Positions 1 through 9,445 of a stretch of DNA of 64,000 nucleotides are shown piece by piece. The stretch lies in assembly GCF_001425945.1 (NCBI RefSeq), contig NZ_LMEB01000006.1, positions 1 through 64,000 of the forward strand. The letters are read 5' to 3'. A program made the translations under genes and the position numbers. This DNA is from Brevundimonas sp. Root1279. Its GTDB lineage: Bacteria; Pseudomonadota; Alphaproteobacteria; Caulobacterales; Caulobacteraceae. The notes under the pieces are model-generated. The model had not been told where the DNA came from, did not search any database, and was given only the letters and a program-made list of their open reading frames with translations. Within the stretch, counting starts at the first letter, position 1. Each line of letters opens with the position of its first letter.

Positions 1-1064
1 CCCGAGCGGATGGCCGAGACGTTGGTCACGACCACGCCCATGGCTTCCTGCAGCTGGACGATGGCGCGGTTGAAGTCCTCCTTCAGGCGCGCGGCCTTCG
101 GAGCGACCTCGGCGGTGAAGCGGTGGGTCAGGTTGCCGCCGGCCATGGCCGCCAGGCCCTCCCCCAGGGCGGTGATGGCGACGCGGTCTTCCTCCGCCTC
201 GCGGGCCTTCTCGGCCTCGTTGCGGGTGCGCTCCGCCTCTTCCAGCGCGCGACGACGGTCGGCCTCGGCGGCCTCCTCGGTCATGCGTTGGACGATGAGG
301 TTCTGCAGATCGCCGACCGCGCGGCCCACCGCGCCGATCTCGTCGCCGCGCCGGGCGCTGGCCAGGTCGACGTCGGTGCGGCCGCTGGCGAGGGCCCGCA
401 TTTCATTGGCCAGGGCGCGGATCGGGTTCACGATCACTCGGGTGGCGGCGGCGAACAGCGCCAGGCTGAACAGCAGGCCGGCGATCATGGCCGCCATCAT
501 CAGCCGCTGGCCGAACACCGACTGGGCCTCAGCCGCCAGCCGGGCCGCCTCCGCGGACGCCTCGATCTCGCCCGCCGTGGTCTCCATCCGGCCCTCGAGA
601 TCGAGGAAGGCCTGCTTGAACGCCGGCTGACCGGCGCGGGCGGCGGCCGGATCAGCGCCGGCGAGGCGGACGATCTGTTCAGCGGAGGCGATATAGGCTT
701 GCAGCGGCGCCTCGACCTTGCCGAGGGCGGTCTTGACCTCGGGATCCGTGGCCAGGGCCTGGTTGGCCGAGATGGCGTCGCGGAAGCTCTTTACGTGATC
801 GGCCGTCTCGGTGCGCACGTCGGCGAGGTCGACACCGGCCGAGGGATCCGTCGCGAGGATGGCCGACAACACGTCCGAGCGCAGGGCGTCGTGCATCATG
901 TCGGCCTGCATGTGATTGCGCAGCACCTCGGCGGAGCGGCTGGATTCGCCCAGCGCTGAGGCAAGGGCCGAAGTCATCCAGAGGCCCGCGCCCGCACTGA
1001 AGGCGCACAAGACTAGAACAGCAACGCCGGCGACGACGACGCGCGAACGAATGGTCTTGAGCAT
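1..1064 (-). CDS. methyl-accepting chemotaxis protein, N-terminal part (cut by left edge)
   Basis: About 354 residues of a transmembrane chemoreceptor are present; the signalling tip and stop lie beyond the left edge. The protein starts MLKTIRSR with TM1 at residues 9-30, followed by a mostly helical periplasmic sensor of about 155 residues and TM2 at about 185-208. A HAMP domain begins directly after it at NPIRALANEM. A second HAMP-like stretch lies near 297-345 (GEGLAAMAGGNLT), and then the signalling coiled coil begins (VVVTNVSAIRSG). GGGAGG five bases before the ATG fixes the start. The family signals through CheW/CheA to the flagellar motor. The ligand cannot be inferred. The protein diverges from the porin gene to its right. 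Confidence 0.9.
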   Translation of the reverse strand, partial: MLKTIRSRVVVAGVAVLVLCAFSAGAGLWMTSALASALGESSRSAEVLRNHMQADMMHDALRSDVLSAILATDPSAGVDLADVRTETADHVKSFRDAISANQALATDPEVKTALGKVEAPLQAYIASAEQIVRLAGADPAAARAGQPAFKQAFLDLEGRMETTAGEIEASAEAARLAAEAQSVFGQRLMMAAMIAGLLFSLALFAAATRVIVNPIRALANEMRALASGRTDVDLASARRGDEIGAVGRAVGDLQNLIVQRMTEEAAEADRRRALEEAERTRNEAEKAREAEEDRVAITALGEGLAAMAGGNLTHRFTAEVAPKAARLKEDFNRAIVQLQEAMGVVVTNVSAIRS

Positions 1065-1230
1065 GCAGGCCTCCCTATCCCACGGGATATGGTCTGCGAG
1101 ACGTTGACGAAGCGCTGCCGCGACTATGCGGAAAACTACGTATGAAAGGCTTAAATCACCCGAAAGTCCGGCACCGTATCAAGATGTAGAAGCAACTGGT
1201 CAGAATCGACCGCTCGGCGAGAGCCAGATA

Positions 1231-1246
1231 TCTTATAGTGATAAGA
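1231..1246. promoter_or_regulatory. 6 bp inverted repeat enclosing the porin GTG codon
   Basis: TCTTAT (1231-1236) and ATAAGA (1241-1246) form a perfect inverted repeat. Its four-base spacer AGTG contains the GTG codon read as the porin start. It is AT-rich against a GC-rich background. It could be an operator, or a small mRNA hairpin hiding the start codon. If so, initiation might instead use the ATG at 1247. Confidence 0.3.
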
Positions 1247-2443
1247 ATGCCGGAAGTTTATATTACGACAACGCGCAAGATTAGCGCCGCCGCGATCGGT
1301 ACATTTCTCGCCATCACATCAGTATCCGACCCGTGTTCCGCGCAGGAAACGACCCGCCCCTGGACGGTCGAGGCGACCTACACCGCCGACGTGACCGGCG
1401 TGGTCTCGGGCGGCCCCGTGCAGGCCGGCCGCTTCCTCGACAATCTGGACGTCATCGTCGACGGCGACCTTGAGCGGCTGATCGGCGCCAAGGGCGCGCG
1501 GCTGCATGTCTACCTGCTGAACAACAACGGCGGCGAACCCAATGCGGTCGCCGGGACCCTGCAGGGCGTCGACAACATCGAGGTCGGGGATCAGGGCGCG
1601 CGCCTGTACGAACTCTGGGTCGAGCAGGACTTCGGCGCCGACCGGGGGTCTGTGCTCGCCGGACTTTATGACGTGAACAGCGAGTTCTATTCGACCGGCG
1701 CGTCCGATCTGTTGGTCGCCCCGCCGTTCGGCATCGGCTCAGAGCTGGCGGCGACCGGGCCGAACGGGCCGTCGATCTTCCCCTCCACCGCCCTCGCCGC
1801 CCGGATCCGCTTCGGAAGCATGGAAGGGACCTATGTGCAGGCGGCGGCGGTCAACGCCTCGGCGAGCACCCTCGGCGACGTCGACGGCATCGACGCGGAC
1901 TTCGACCACGGCGGACTGTTCCTGGCCGAAGCCGGATGGACGGGCCCGGTGCGGATCGCCCTCGGCGGCTGGCGCTATGGCGAACGACAGGACGACATCC
2001 GCGACCTGGACCTGGCCGGCGATCCCGTCGGCAGCATCGCCCAAGGCGCCTATGTGCTGGCGGAGGGGGAGTTTTATGCTGTGGAGGACGGCGTCAGCGC
2101 CCGCGCCTTCCTGCGCGCCGGCATCTCGGACGGCGACACCACCGATTTCAATGGCGGCTGGCAGGCCGGCGTACGGCTGGACCATCTGCTGGCGTCGCGC
2201 CCGGACAGCGCTCTTTCGCTCGGCTTCCACCAGGGCCGACTGTCCGACAAGGCCCGCGCCAATGCGCGCGACGCCGGCGGCGACCCGGCCCTGGCTGAGG
2301 AAGGCCTCGAACTGACCGCGGCCGACACCTTCGGCCGCCTGACGATCCAGCCGAGCGTGCAGTGGATTCAGAACCCGGGCGGCGACCGCGCCGCAGACGC
2401 CATCGTCGTGGCGACCCTGCGGCTTTCGGTGGCGCTGCGCTGA
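1238..2443 (+). CDS. OprB-family carbohydrate-selective porin
   Basis: A 401-residue protein (398 if it starts at the ATG at 1247) that looks like an outer-membrane porin of the OprB family. A signal peptide covers about residues 13-36, ending near CSAQE. The mature start WTVEATYTADVTGVVSGG, the segment LYELWVEQDF, and alternating amphipathic strands up to the C-terminal strand ATLRLSVAL are typical of the family. Family members are passive sugar or small-solute channels; the substrate is not readable here. The gene is convergent with an S41 peptidase, leaving 7 bp between stops. No clear Shine-Dalgarno sequence is seen, so the exact start is uncertain. Confidence 0.8.
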   Translation: MIRMPEVYITTTRKISAAAIGTFLAITSVSDPCSAQETTRPWTVEATYTADVTGVVSGGPVQAGRFLDNLDVIVDGDLERLIGAKGARLHVYLLNNNGGEPNAVAGTLQGVDNIEVGDQGARLYELWVEQDFGADRGSVLAGLYDVNSEFYSTGASDLLVAPPFGIGSELAATGPNGPSIFPSTALAARIRFGSMEGTYVQAAAVNASASTLGDVDGIDADFDHGGLFLAEAGWTGPVRIALGGWRYGERQDDIRDLDLAGDPVGSIAQGAYVLAEGEFYAVEDGVSARAFLRAGISDGDTTDFNGGWQAGVRLDHLLASRPDSALSLGFHQGRLSDKARANARDAGGDPALAEEGLELTAADTFGRLTIQPSVQWIQNPGGDRAADAIVVATLRLSVALR

Positions 2444-2450
2444 CCCTGGT

Positions 2451-3752
2451 TTAGGGCGCGGCGGCGGCGGGCGGAGCCACGGCCCTGGCGGTGGCCAGGG
2501 CGGCGATGGCCACCTGCAGGGCCTGGTCACGACCCGCGCGACGATCGCCAGGGGCGGCCGAGGCGGACAGGTCAGGCGTCACGCCGCGCTTCTCCAGGCG
2601 GATGCCGCCCGAGGTGACGAAGTCGGCCCGGCTCAGGCTCAGGCTGCCGCCGTCGGGCAGGCGCGTTTCCTGCGAGATCAGCACGGCGCCGGCGGTGGGC
2701 TCGCCCACGACAACGGCGCGGCCGGCCTCCTGCAGAGCGGCGGGGGTCAGCTCCGCGGCGCTGCGACTGTTGGAATCGACCAGGACCGCGACGTCGTTGG
2801 CGGCCGGAACGGTCAGGTCGCCACAGGCGCCGCCGGTCTTCAGCACCACGGCGCGACCGGCGCGGCTGGTCCGCGTGGCCCAGGCCTGATCGCGCGGCAG
2901 GAAGCAGCTCAGCACGGCGTCGGCCTCAGTCAGGCGACCACCGGGGTTGCCGCGCAGGTCGATGATGACGTCGGTGTCGGGGGCCAGTTGGGCCAGTTCG
3001 CGGCCCATCCACTCGCCCAGGCCGGACTCGAAGCCCTCGATCCGCAGCACGACCACGCCCGGATGCGAGCGATCGGCGACGAAGGGCTGGGTCGGCTCCA
3101 TGATCACGGGCGTGATCGTGACGTCGCGCAGAACCGCATCGGCGTCGCGGAAGGCCATGGTCACGGGCTGGCCGTCGACCACTTCCAGCTCCGGGTGCCA
3201 GGCGCCGGCGCCGGTGGTGTCCAGCTTCCAGCCGGCGTCGATGCCCGCGGCCTCCGCGGGCGAGCCCGCACGGACGCTTTCAACGACATACAAACCGGGC
3301 TGCGCCGGATCGACACGCAGCTTGACGCCGATCGTGGCGCGGCGCTCACGCAGCATGTCCTGGCGATTGGTGATCGCGGGCGCCGAGGCGCCGGCGTGAT
3401 CGTCGTCCAGCAGGTTCAGCATCTCGCCAAGGACCGCATACAGGGCGCGATCATCGGCGGCGTTCAGGGCGCGCGGACGATAGGTCCGGCGGGCCTCGCT
3501 CCAATTCACACCGTGCAGGTGCGGATCGTAGTACTGGCTGCGGACCTCCTCCCAGACGCGATCGAACACCCGCTCGTTCATGCGGATACGCTCACGGGGC
3601 GGACGGGCTGACGCTTGCGCGGCGACAGCGGTCGGGGAAGACTCCCCAACCGGCGCCGTATTCACATCAGCTGCGAAAGAGGGTCCGGCGATGAGCGCAA
3701 AGCTCATTGCGGCTGACCCGGTCAGTCGTAAGAAAACGCGACGGAAGTTCAT
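2451..3752 (-). CDS. S41-family periplasmic peptidase with PDZ-like domain
   Basis: A 433-residue exported protein with a signal peptide (MNFRRVFLRLTGSAAMSFALI..., cleavage near SFA-AD). An N-terminal helical region is followed by a PDZ-like segment (LYVVESVRAGSPAEAAGI). The S41 catalytic core has the strand-turn DLRGNPGG and the nucleophile region SNSRSAAEL, with candidate Ser at residues 329-331. The Lys found in classical C-terminal processing peptidases (GEPTFGKG) is replaced by GEPTAGA, so the catalytic arrangement probably differs from Prc/CtpA. The same locus carries a second S41 gene (6992-8326) on the other side of a two-component system. The target protein is unknown. Confidence 0.85.
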   Translation of the reverse strand: MNFRRVFLRLTGSAAMSFALIAGPSFAADVNTAPVGESSPTAVAAQASARPPRERIRMNERVFDRVWEEVRSQYYDPHLHGVNWSEARRTYRPRALNAADDRALYAVLGEMLNLLDDDHAGASAPAITNRQDMLRERRATIGVKLRVDPAQPGLYVVESVRAGSPAEAAGIDAGWKLDTTGAGAWHPELEVVDGQPVTMAFRDADAVLRDVTITPVIMEPTQPFVADRSHPGVVVLRIEGFESGLGEWMGRELAQLAPDTDVIIDLRGNPGGRLTEADAVLSCFLPRDQAWATRTSRAGRAVVLKTGGACGDLTVPAANDVAVLVDSNSRSAAELTPAALQEAGRAVVVGEPTAGAVLISQETRLPDGGSLSLSRADFVTSGGIRLEKRGVTPDLSASAAPGDRRAGRDQALQVAIAALATARAVAPPAAAAP

Positions 3753-3807
3753 TGCGCCTAGCCTAAGGCGCCGAGCCGATAACGATCAAATCACGAAAAT
3801 TATGGAA

Positions 3808-3822
3808 GTGATCACTGATCAC
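3808..3822. promoter_or_regulatory. 15 bp perfect palindrome upstream of the S41 gene
   Basis: GTGATCA-C-TGATCAC is a perfect odd palindrome. It covers the stop codon of the EF-hand gene (3812-3814) and lies 55 bp upstream of the start of the S41 peptidase gene, which reads away from it. The minus strand shows no T-run after it, so a transcription-factor operator fits better than an intrinsic terminator. Confidence 0.4.
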
Positions 3823-4495
3823 CTTCTCTACGAGATTCAATGCGGTGGGTGAATACGTGGATGTTGCGATCCCCGCTCTGCTCACCGTCTTCGATGAAGC
3901 CGGAGTGATCAGCGTCCATGTTTCCGAAAGCTTCACGGAGCGGCGCGGTGAACTCGACTTCGCTGATCTTGCCGTCGCCGTCCTTGTCCAGCTCGGCCTT
4001 GCCGCCCTCCCCGCCGACGGTGACGACCTCGATGCGGCGTTCCCCGTCGCCGGTCCATTCGCCGCCCGGCCCGTGAATCACGATCTCGCGTTCCTCGCCT
4101 GCGCCGGGTTCGCCGCCGAGGAAGACGGCCCGTTTGCCGCCGGCCTCGCTCCAACTCGCCCCATCGCCGAAGGTTCTGACCTCGATGTTCTGTTCGCCAG
4201 GCCCACGGGGACGCCGCATGATCATGACGTCATGCTCGCCGGCCGGCCCCCGGCGGGCGGTCAGTTCCTCGGTCGACAGGCGGCCGTCGCCGTTCTTGTC
4301 GATCTGGGCGAAATGATCGTTCATCGGAGCCGTGAACTCCTCGCGCGACACTTGGCCGTCGCCGTCCTTGTCGAGCGAGCCTGGGCCGTCGGGGCCCATC
4401 ACCATCACCCGGGTGTGAACCTCGGGGGGCGCAGGCGGCGGCGGAGCCGGCGGCTCCTGCATCAGGGCGGCCGAAAGGGCGATGAGGGTCAGCAT
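3812..4495 (-). CDS. secreted protein with four EF-hand calcium-binding loops
   Basis: A 227-residue protein with a short hydrophobic N-terminus (MLTLIALSAAL) and a proline-rich stretch (PPAPPPPAPP). Four EF-hand loops follow in two pairs: DKDGDGQVSREEF, DKNGDGRLSTEEL, DKDGDGKISEVEF and DADHSGFIEDGE. The first three have all canonical Asp/Asn/Glu ligands; the fourth is slightly degenerate. A Gly/Glu-rich linker separates the pairs. The fold implies Ca2+ binding in the envelope. It is transcribed away from the OmpR-type regulator, and the 126 bp between them hold repeated TTTCA motifs, so control by that system is plausible. No enzymatic domain is visible. Confidence 0.85.
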   Translation of the reverse strand: MLTLIALSAALMQEPPAPPPPAPPEVHTRVMVMGPDGPGSLDKDGDGQVSREEFTAPMNDHFAQIDKNGDGRLSTEELTARRGPAGEHDVMIMRRPRGPGEQNIEVRTFGDGASWSEAGGKRAVFLGGEPGAGEEREIVIHGPGGEWTGDGERRIEVVTVGGEGGKAELDKDGDGKISEVEFTAPLREAFGNMDADHSGFIEDGEQSGDRNIHVFTHRIESRREGDQ

Positions 4496-4551
4496 GGCGG
4501 TTCTCCCCGTTTAATCCTGACGCCGTTCGACCATGCCCCCTTTGCCCCTGT

Positions 4552-4588
4552 ATTTCAGAGGCCTTTGCATTTGTTTCAAACCTGAAAT
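4552..4588. promoter_or_regulatory. TTTCA repeats and inverted repeat between EF-hand gene and response regulator
   Basis: ATTTCAG (4552-4558) and CTGAAAT (4582-4588) form a perfect 7 bp inverted repeat. Between them GTTTCAAAC (4573-4581) is itself a palindrome. The two TTTCA copies at 4553 and 4574 are 21 bp apart, two helical turns, as expected for OmpR-type dimers binding one face of DNA. The position in a divergent promoter region suggests autoregulation plus control of the EF-hand gene. Confidence 0.4.
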
Positions 4589-4621
4589 GACGGGATCAAT
4601 CAGCTTCGCCAATATGGCCGG

Positions 4622-5353
4622 ATGCAGCTCGACCCCACCCCCCGCATCCTGGTCGTCGACGACGATCCCGGCATCCGCGAGGTCCTTACCGACTACCTGG
4701 CCCAGCACGGCTATGAGACCGAAGGCGCGGCGTCGGCTGCGGAGATGGATCGCGCCCTGGCCGCCCGGCCGCCGGATCTGATCGTGCTGGATTTGATGAT
4801 GCCGGGCGAGGACGGGCTGTCCGTCTGCCGTCGTCTGGCCGGCAAGGGACCGCCGATCGTCATGCTCTCAGCGATGGGCGAGGACACCGACCGGATCATC
4901 GGGCTGGAGCTCGGGGCTGACGACTACCTGCCCAAGCCCTGCAATCCGCGCGAACTGCTGGCCCGGGTTCGCGCCGTGCTGCGCCGTCCGCGCGAAGCGG
5001 CCGAGAATGAGGGCCCGGCCATGGCCTTCGCAGGGTGGAAGCTCGACCTGATGCGGCGCGAGTTGATCCGTCCCGACGGGCGCGCCATCGGTCTGTCGGC
5101 CGGAGAATTCGCCCTGTTGCGGGCCTTCGCCGAGCGCCCCGGCCGCGTGCTCAGCCGCGACCAATTGCTGGAACGGGCCCGCGGGGCCGACGCCGACGTC
5201 TTCGATCGCGCCATGGACGTGCAGATCAGCCGCCTGCGCAAGAAACTCGACGACGGCTCGGGCCTGGAGATGATCCAGACCCTGCGCGGCGAGGGCTATA
5301 TGTTCGATGTGAAGGTGGAGCGTCTGAACGGCTCGGCGCGGAGCGGCGCGTGA
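4622..5353 (+). CDS. OmpR-family response regulator
   Basis: A 243-residue response regulator. The receiver domain (1-120) has the acidic cluster VDDDP, the phosphoacceptor Asp57 in VLDLMMPGEDG and Lys105 in DDYLPKP. The C-terminal winged helix (about 140-235) has the usual motifs FALLRAFAERPGRVLSRDQLL and DVQISRLRKKL. Its stop overlaps the GTG of the histidine kinase (GTGA), so the two are translationally coupled and form an EnvZ/OmpR-type pair. The regulon is unknown, but the S41 peptidase gene follows the kinase by 16 bp and the EF-hand gene diverges upstream. Confidence 0.95.
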   Translation: MQLDPTPRILVVDDDPGIREVLTDYLAQHGYETEGAASAAEMDRALAARPPDLIVLDLMMPGEDGLSVCRRLAGKGPPIVMLSAMGEDTDRIIGLELGADDYLPKPCNPRELLARVRAVLRRPREAAENEGPAMAFAGWKLDLMRRELIRPDGRAIGLSAGEFALLRAFAERPGRVLSRDQLLERARGADADVFDRAMDVQISRLRKKLDDGSGLEMIQTLRGEGYMFDVKVERLNGSARSGA

Positions 5354-6975
5354 AGGGCGCCTCGTCCATGCCGGTGCTGGTGCAGGTCGCCGCCCTGGCG
5401 GCGCTGGCCGTCGTCATGTCTCAGGCGGTGGCCTTCGCGGTGGTGCTTCTGGCTCCCGATCCGCGCCCCGCCGGGTTCAGCATTCAGGCCGCCGCTCGCG
5501 CGCTCAAGGGCGAACCGGCGGAGACCTCCGACGGACGCCCGCTGCGTCGCCGCATCACCGACCAGCCGGTCGACCAAGGCGACGATGAGACCGGCCCCGG
5601 AATCCGGATGGACCCGTTGCAGATGGCGATCACCGCCGGTCTGGCCCAGTCGCTCGGCGTCAAATCCAGCCAGGTACGCGTCGTCGTCGACAGGGAGCGC
5701 CCCCGCCGCCCGGGCCAGCGACCTTCAGGTCCCGAAGAAGGGCGGATGAATTTCGTCCTGGTCCGACCCGGATCCGACAAGCCCGGCGAGGGTACGATCG
5801 TTCGCGTTCCCGCGCCGCCCGCCCCGCCTCCGCCGCACGCGCCACCCCCGCCTCCAAAGGTCCCGGCGCGGGAAAGCGCGGAAGCCGCCTGGACACCCCG
5901 GGTGCGGATTGTCGGTGAAGGCTCGACCGAGGTCAGGACCGAACTGCACATGCGGCATGCGGTCCCGCGTGACGACAACGGGGCCTTCGTCCTGGACTCG
6001 ACCACCCAAGAGTTCACCGTCCTGGCCGACCGGCTGACCTTCGCCCCCTTCTCGGCCTCGATGCGCCTCCCGGACGGGCGGTGGGCCACGGTCGAGCCGC
6101 CCCGCGACCTGCTCTCGCCCTGGCAACGCCGCCTGCTGATCGCCCTGGCGATCTCCATGCTGCTGTTGGCCCCCCTGGTGTGGTGGATGGCGCGGCGCCT
6201 GACCCGGCCGATCCGCGTCTTCGCCGAGGCCGCCGAACGCCTCGGCGCCGACCCCGACGCCGAACCCCTCGAGCCGTCCGGCCCCAGCGAGGTCCGCACA
6301 GCCATCCAGGCGTTCAACGAAATGCAGGCCTCGTTGCGCGATCACATGAGCCGCAGGGCCCAGACGATCGCCGCCATCGCGCACGACCTTCGCACGCCCC
6401 TGACCCGCCTGCGCTTCCGCGCCGAGCATGCGCCGGAAGCCGTGCGCGACCGCATGGCCGCCGATATTGAAGAGATGGATGCACTGATCAGCCAGGCCAT
6501 GGCCTATGTCCGCGGCGAGGCGACGCCCGATCGAAGCGAAGCCTTCGACCTCGGAGATCTGGCCGAGGACTGCGCCGTCGGCTTCTCGGAAACCGGCGCC
6601 GAGGTGGTGTTCGACGGACAAAGCAGCCTGCCGGTCATCGGCGATCCGACCGCTCTGCGCCGGGGATTGGCGAATCTGATCACGAATGCGCTGAAATACG
6701 GCGGCGCCGCGCGCGTTCGCGCCTTCGCCGAGAACGGCCGCGCCGTTGTCGTCATCGAGGACGACGGTCCCGGCCTGAATGACGATGAGTTGGAGGCCGT
6801 GTTCGAGCCCTTCCATCGCGCCGAGCGATCGCGCAGCCGCGAAACCGGCGGCGCCGGCCTGGGCCTGACCGTGGCGCGTCAGGCGGCCCGCGCCCACGGC
6901 GGCGACGTCGTCCTGGTTCGCCGCGAAGGCGGTCTGACCGCGCGTCTCGACCTGCCTCTCGTTTCCCGCACCTGA
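5350..6975 (+). CDS. EnvZ-type sensor histidine kinase with proline-rich periplasmic domain
   Basis: A kinase of 541 residues from GTG 5350 (535 from the ATG at 5368). The GTG overlaps the regulator's stop. TM1 is at about 8-35. The long periplasmic region has a poly-proline stretch (APPAPPPPHAPPPPPK) near 155-175. TM2 is at about 258-280 (ALAISMLLLAPLVWWMA), followed by HAMP, a HisKA domain with His345 in IAHDLRTPLTRLR, and a HATPase_c domain with N-box ANLITNALKYGG, G1 EDDGPG and G2 GGAGLGLTV. It autophosphorylates and passes phosphate to the preceding regulator. The stimulus is not evident. The proline-rich sensor and neighbouring peptidases point to the cell envelope. Confidence 0.92.
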   Translation: MKGASSMPVLVQVAALAALAVVMSQAVAFAVVLLAPDPRPAGFSIQAAARALKGEPAETSDGRPLRRRITDQPVDQGDDETGPGIRMDPLQMAITAGLAQSLGVKSSQVRVVVDRERPRRPGQRPSGPEEGRMNFVLVRPGSDKPGEGTIVRVPAPPAPPPPHAPPPPPKVPARESAEAAWTPRVRIVGEGSTEVRTELHMRHAVPRDDNGAFVLDSTTQEFTVLADRLTFAPFSASMRLPDGRWATVEPPRDLLSPWQRRLLIALAISMLLLAPLVWWMARRLTRPIRVFAEAAERLGADPDAEPLEPSGPSEVRTAIQAFNEMQASLRDHMSRRAQTIAAIAHDLRTPLTRLRFRAEHAPEAVRDRMAADIEEMDALISQAMAYVRGEATPDRSEAFDLGDLAEDCAVGFSETGAEVVFDGQSSLPVIGDPTALRRGLANLITNALKYGGAARVRAFAENGRAVVVIEDDGPGLNDDELEAVFEPFHRAERSRSRETGGAGLGLTVARQAARAHGGDVVLVRREGGLTARLDLPLVSRT

Positions 6976-6991
6976 CGATATGGAGACCTGA

Positions 6992-8326
6992 ATGCGCGTT
7001 CTGATCTGCGCCGCCGCCCTGCTCGCCGCCATGCCGGCGTCCGCCGCGCTGGCGCAAGCTCCGGCCTCCGCCGCGGAGCGAGCAACGGCGACACCCCGTG
7101 AAACAGCGGCCGCCGTGGCGGGGCGTATCCGGGAGTTCTATTTCGATCCTGCTGCGGCGGAACGGATCGCCGCAGACCTCGAGGCCGCTGCGGCCGCCGG
7201 AGCCTTCGACGAGCTGACCGACAACCGCGACCTGGCGGCGGCCCTGACGTCGCGACTGAAGCCGCAGGACGCCCACTTCGCCGTCGTCTACGACCCCGAC
7301 GCTCCCCCGCCGCGCGCACGCGTCATCGGCCCGGCGCCTGCCGGCTCCGCACCGGCCCCCGCTCCCGAACCGCGGCGCGGTCCGAGCCCGGGAGAAGTCC
7401 GCAATCACTTCGGCTTCCGCAAGGTCGAAATCCTGCCCGGCAACATCGGCTACATCGACCTGCGGCAGTTCTCGGACATCGACTTCGAGAACCCGAACGA
7501 CCCGGCCCGGCGGGCCGCGGACGCCGCCCTCACCTTCGTCGCCGATACGGATGCAGTGATCTTCGACCTGCGCGACAACGGCGGCGGCGCGCCCTCTATG
7601 GTGGGCTACCTGACCAGCGCCTTCACCCCCGCCGATGCGCCGATCTACAACATCTTCCACAGTCGCGAGGGTACGGAGAGCGAGGCCCCGGCGGTCTTCC
7701 ATCCCTCCCCCCGCCTCGACGTCCCGGTCTATGTGCTGATCAGCGGCCGCACCGGCTCGGCCGGCGAGGCCTTCCCCTACACCCTGCAAGGGGCGAAGCG
7801 CGCGACCATCGTCGGGGAAGCTTCAGGCGGGGCCGCCAACCCGGGCGGCATGGTCCCCGCGGGCGGCGGCTTTGCAGTGTTCGTCTCCATGGGCTCTCCG
7901 AAGAACCCGGCGACCGGACGAAACTGGGAAGGCACAGGCGTGCTTCCCGACGTCGCCACGCCCTGGGACCAGGCGCTGGTCCGAGCCCAGACCCTGGCCC
8001 TGCAGGCCATCGTCTCCGCCGATCCGCAGCGCCAGGACGCCGCCTGGGCCCTTGAGGCGCTGGGTTCGACGACCCAGCCCGGCGACCTTTCGGCCTACGC
8101 CGGGACCTATGGCGAGCTGGTGGTGTCTGTCTCGGGCGACAAGCTGTCGCTGGTGCGCGGCCGCCGCCCGCCGGTGATGCTGCAGCGCCTGGACGGCGAC
8201 GTCTTCACCACGGTCGGCGATCCGTCGCGCCGCATCCGCTTCAGCCGGGACCACGCCGGGCAGGTGACGGCCTTCGAGACCCAGTCTCTGGGTGGTCCGT
8301 CCACTCGCGCGCGCCGCACCGGCTGA
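6992..8326 (+). CDS. S41-family peptidase, second copy of the locus
   Basis: A 444-residue secreted protein with a signal peptide (MRVLICAAALLAAMPASAALAQ). An N-terminal helical domain (about 30-110) resembles the cap seen in IRBP-like S41 proteins, and a proline-rich linker follows. The catalytic core has IDLRQFSD, IFDLRDNGGG and the nucleophile Ser256 in GRTGSAGEAF. The C-terminal ~90 residues form an extra domain (LSAYAGTYGELVVSVSGDK). It follows the histidine kinase by 16 bp in the same direction, so it is probably co-transcribed. It is only distantly similar to the S41 peptidase at 2451-3752 and is not a simple duplicate. The substrate is unknown. Confidence 0.87.
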   Translation: MRVLICAAALLAAMPASAALAQAPASAAERATATPRETAAAVAGRIREFYFDPAAAERIAADLEAAAAAGAFDELTDNRDLAAALTSRLKPQDAHFAVVYDPDAPPPRARVIGPAPAGSAPAPAPEPRRGPSPGEVRNHFGFRKVEILPGNIGYIDLRQFSDIDFENPNDPARRAADAALTFVADTDAVIFDLRDNGGGAPSMVGYLTSAFTPADAPIYNIFHSREGTESEAPAVFHPSPRLDVPVYVLISGRTGSAGEAFPYTLQGAKRATIVGEASGGAANPGGMVPAGGGFAVFVSMGSPKNPATGRNWEGTGVLPDVATPWDQALVRAQTLALQAIVSADPQRQDAAWALEALGSTTQPGDLSAYAGTYGELVVSVSGDKLSLVRGRRPPVMLQRLDGDVFTTVGDPSRRIRFSRDHAGQVTAFETQSLGGPSTRARRTG

Positions 8327-8334
8327 GCTGAAGC

Positions 8335-8361
8335 GTTACAGTTCATCACGGCTTGTTACAG
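8335..8361 (+). promoter_or_regulatory. two GTTACAG repeats upstream of gap
   Basis: GTTACAG occurs at 8335-8341 and 8355-8361, exactly 20 bp apart on the same strand. The second copy extends to TTGTTACAG. The reverse complement CTGTAACAA lies upstream of the aldolase gene (13498-13506). Shared spaced heptamers before two glycolytic genes suggest a common regulator, though they could be promoter fragments. Confidence 0.35.
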
Positions 8362-8384
8362 GCGCGGGGTTGAATCCCCGCGCC
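8361..8384 (+). other. 9 bp perfect hairpin in gap leader
   Basis: GGCGCGGGG (8361-8369), loop TTGAAT, CCCCGCGCC (8376-8384). It lies 35 bp after the S41 stop and 53 bp before the gap start. No U-run follows, so it is either a weak terminator for the upstream gene or an mRNA structure in the gap leader. Confidence 0.45.
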
Positions 8385-8437
8385 GACGGTTCCATTGAAG
8401 CGCCAACCTCGACACCTGCTTCTCAGGAGCCCGCCCC

Positions 8438-9444
<1,007 letters not shown>

Positions 9445-9445
<1 letters not shown>

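Noticed and set aside
123..959. Plus-strand open frames over the chemoreceptor
   Set aside because: They are antisense to an unbroken receptor frame with TM, HAMP and signalling features; high GC produces such shadows.
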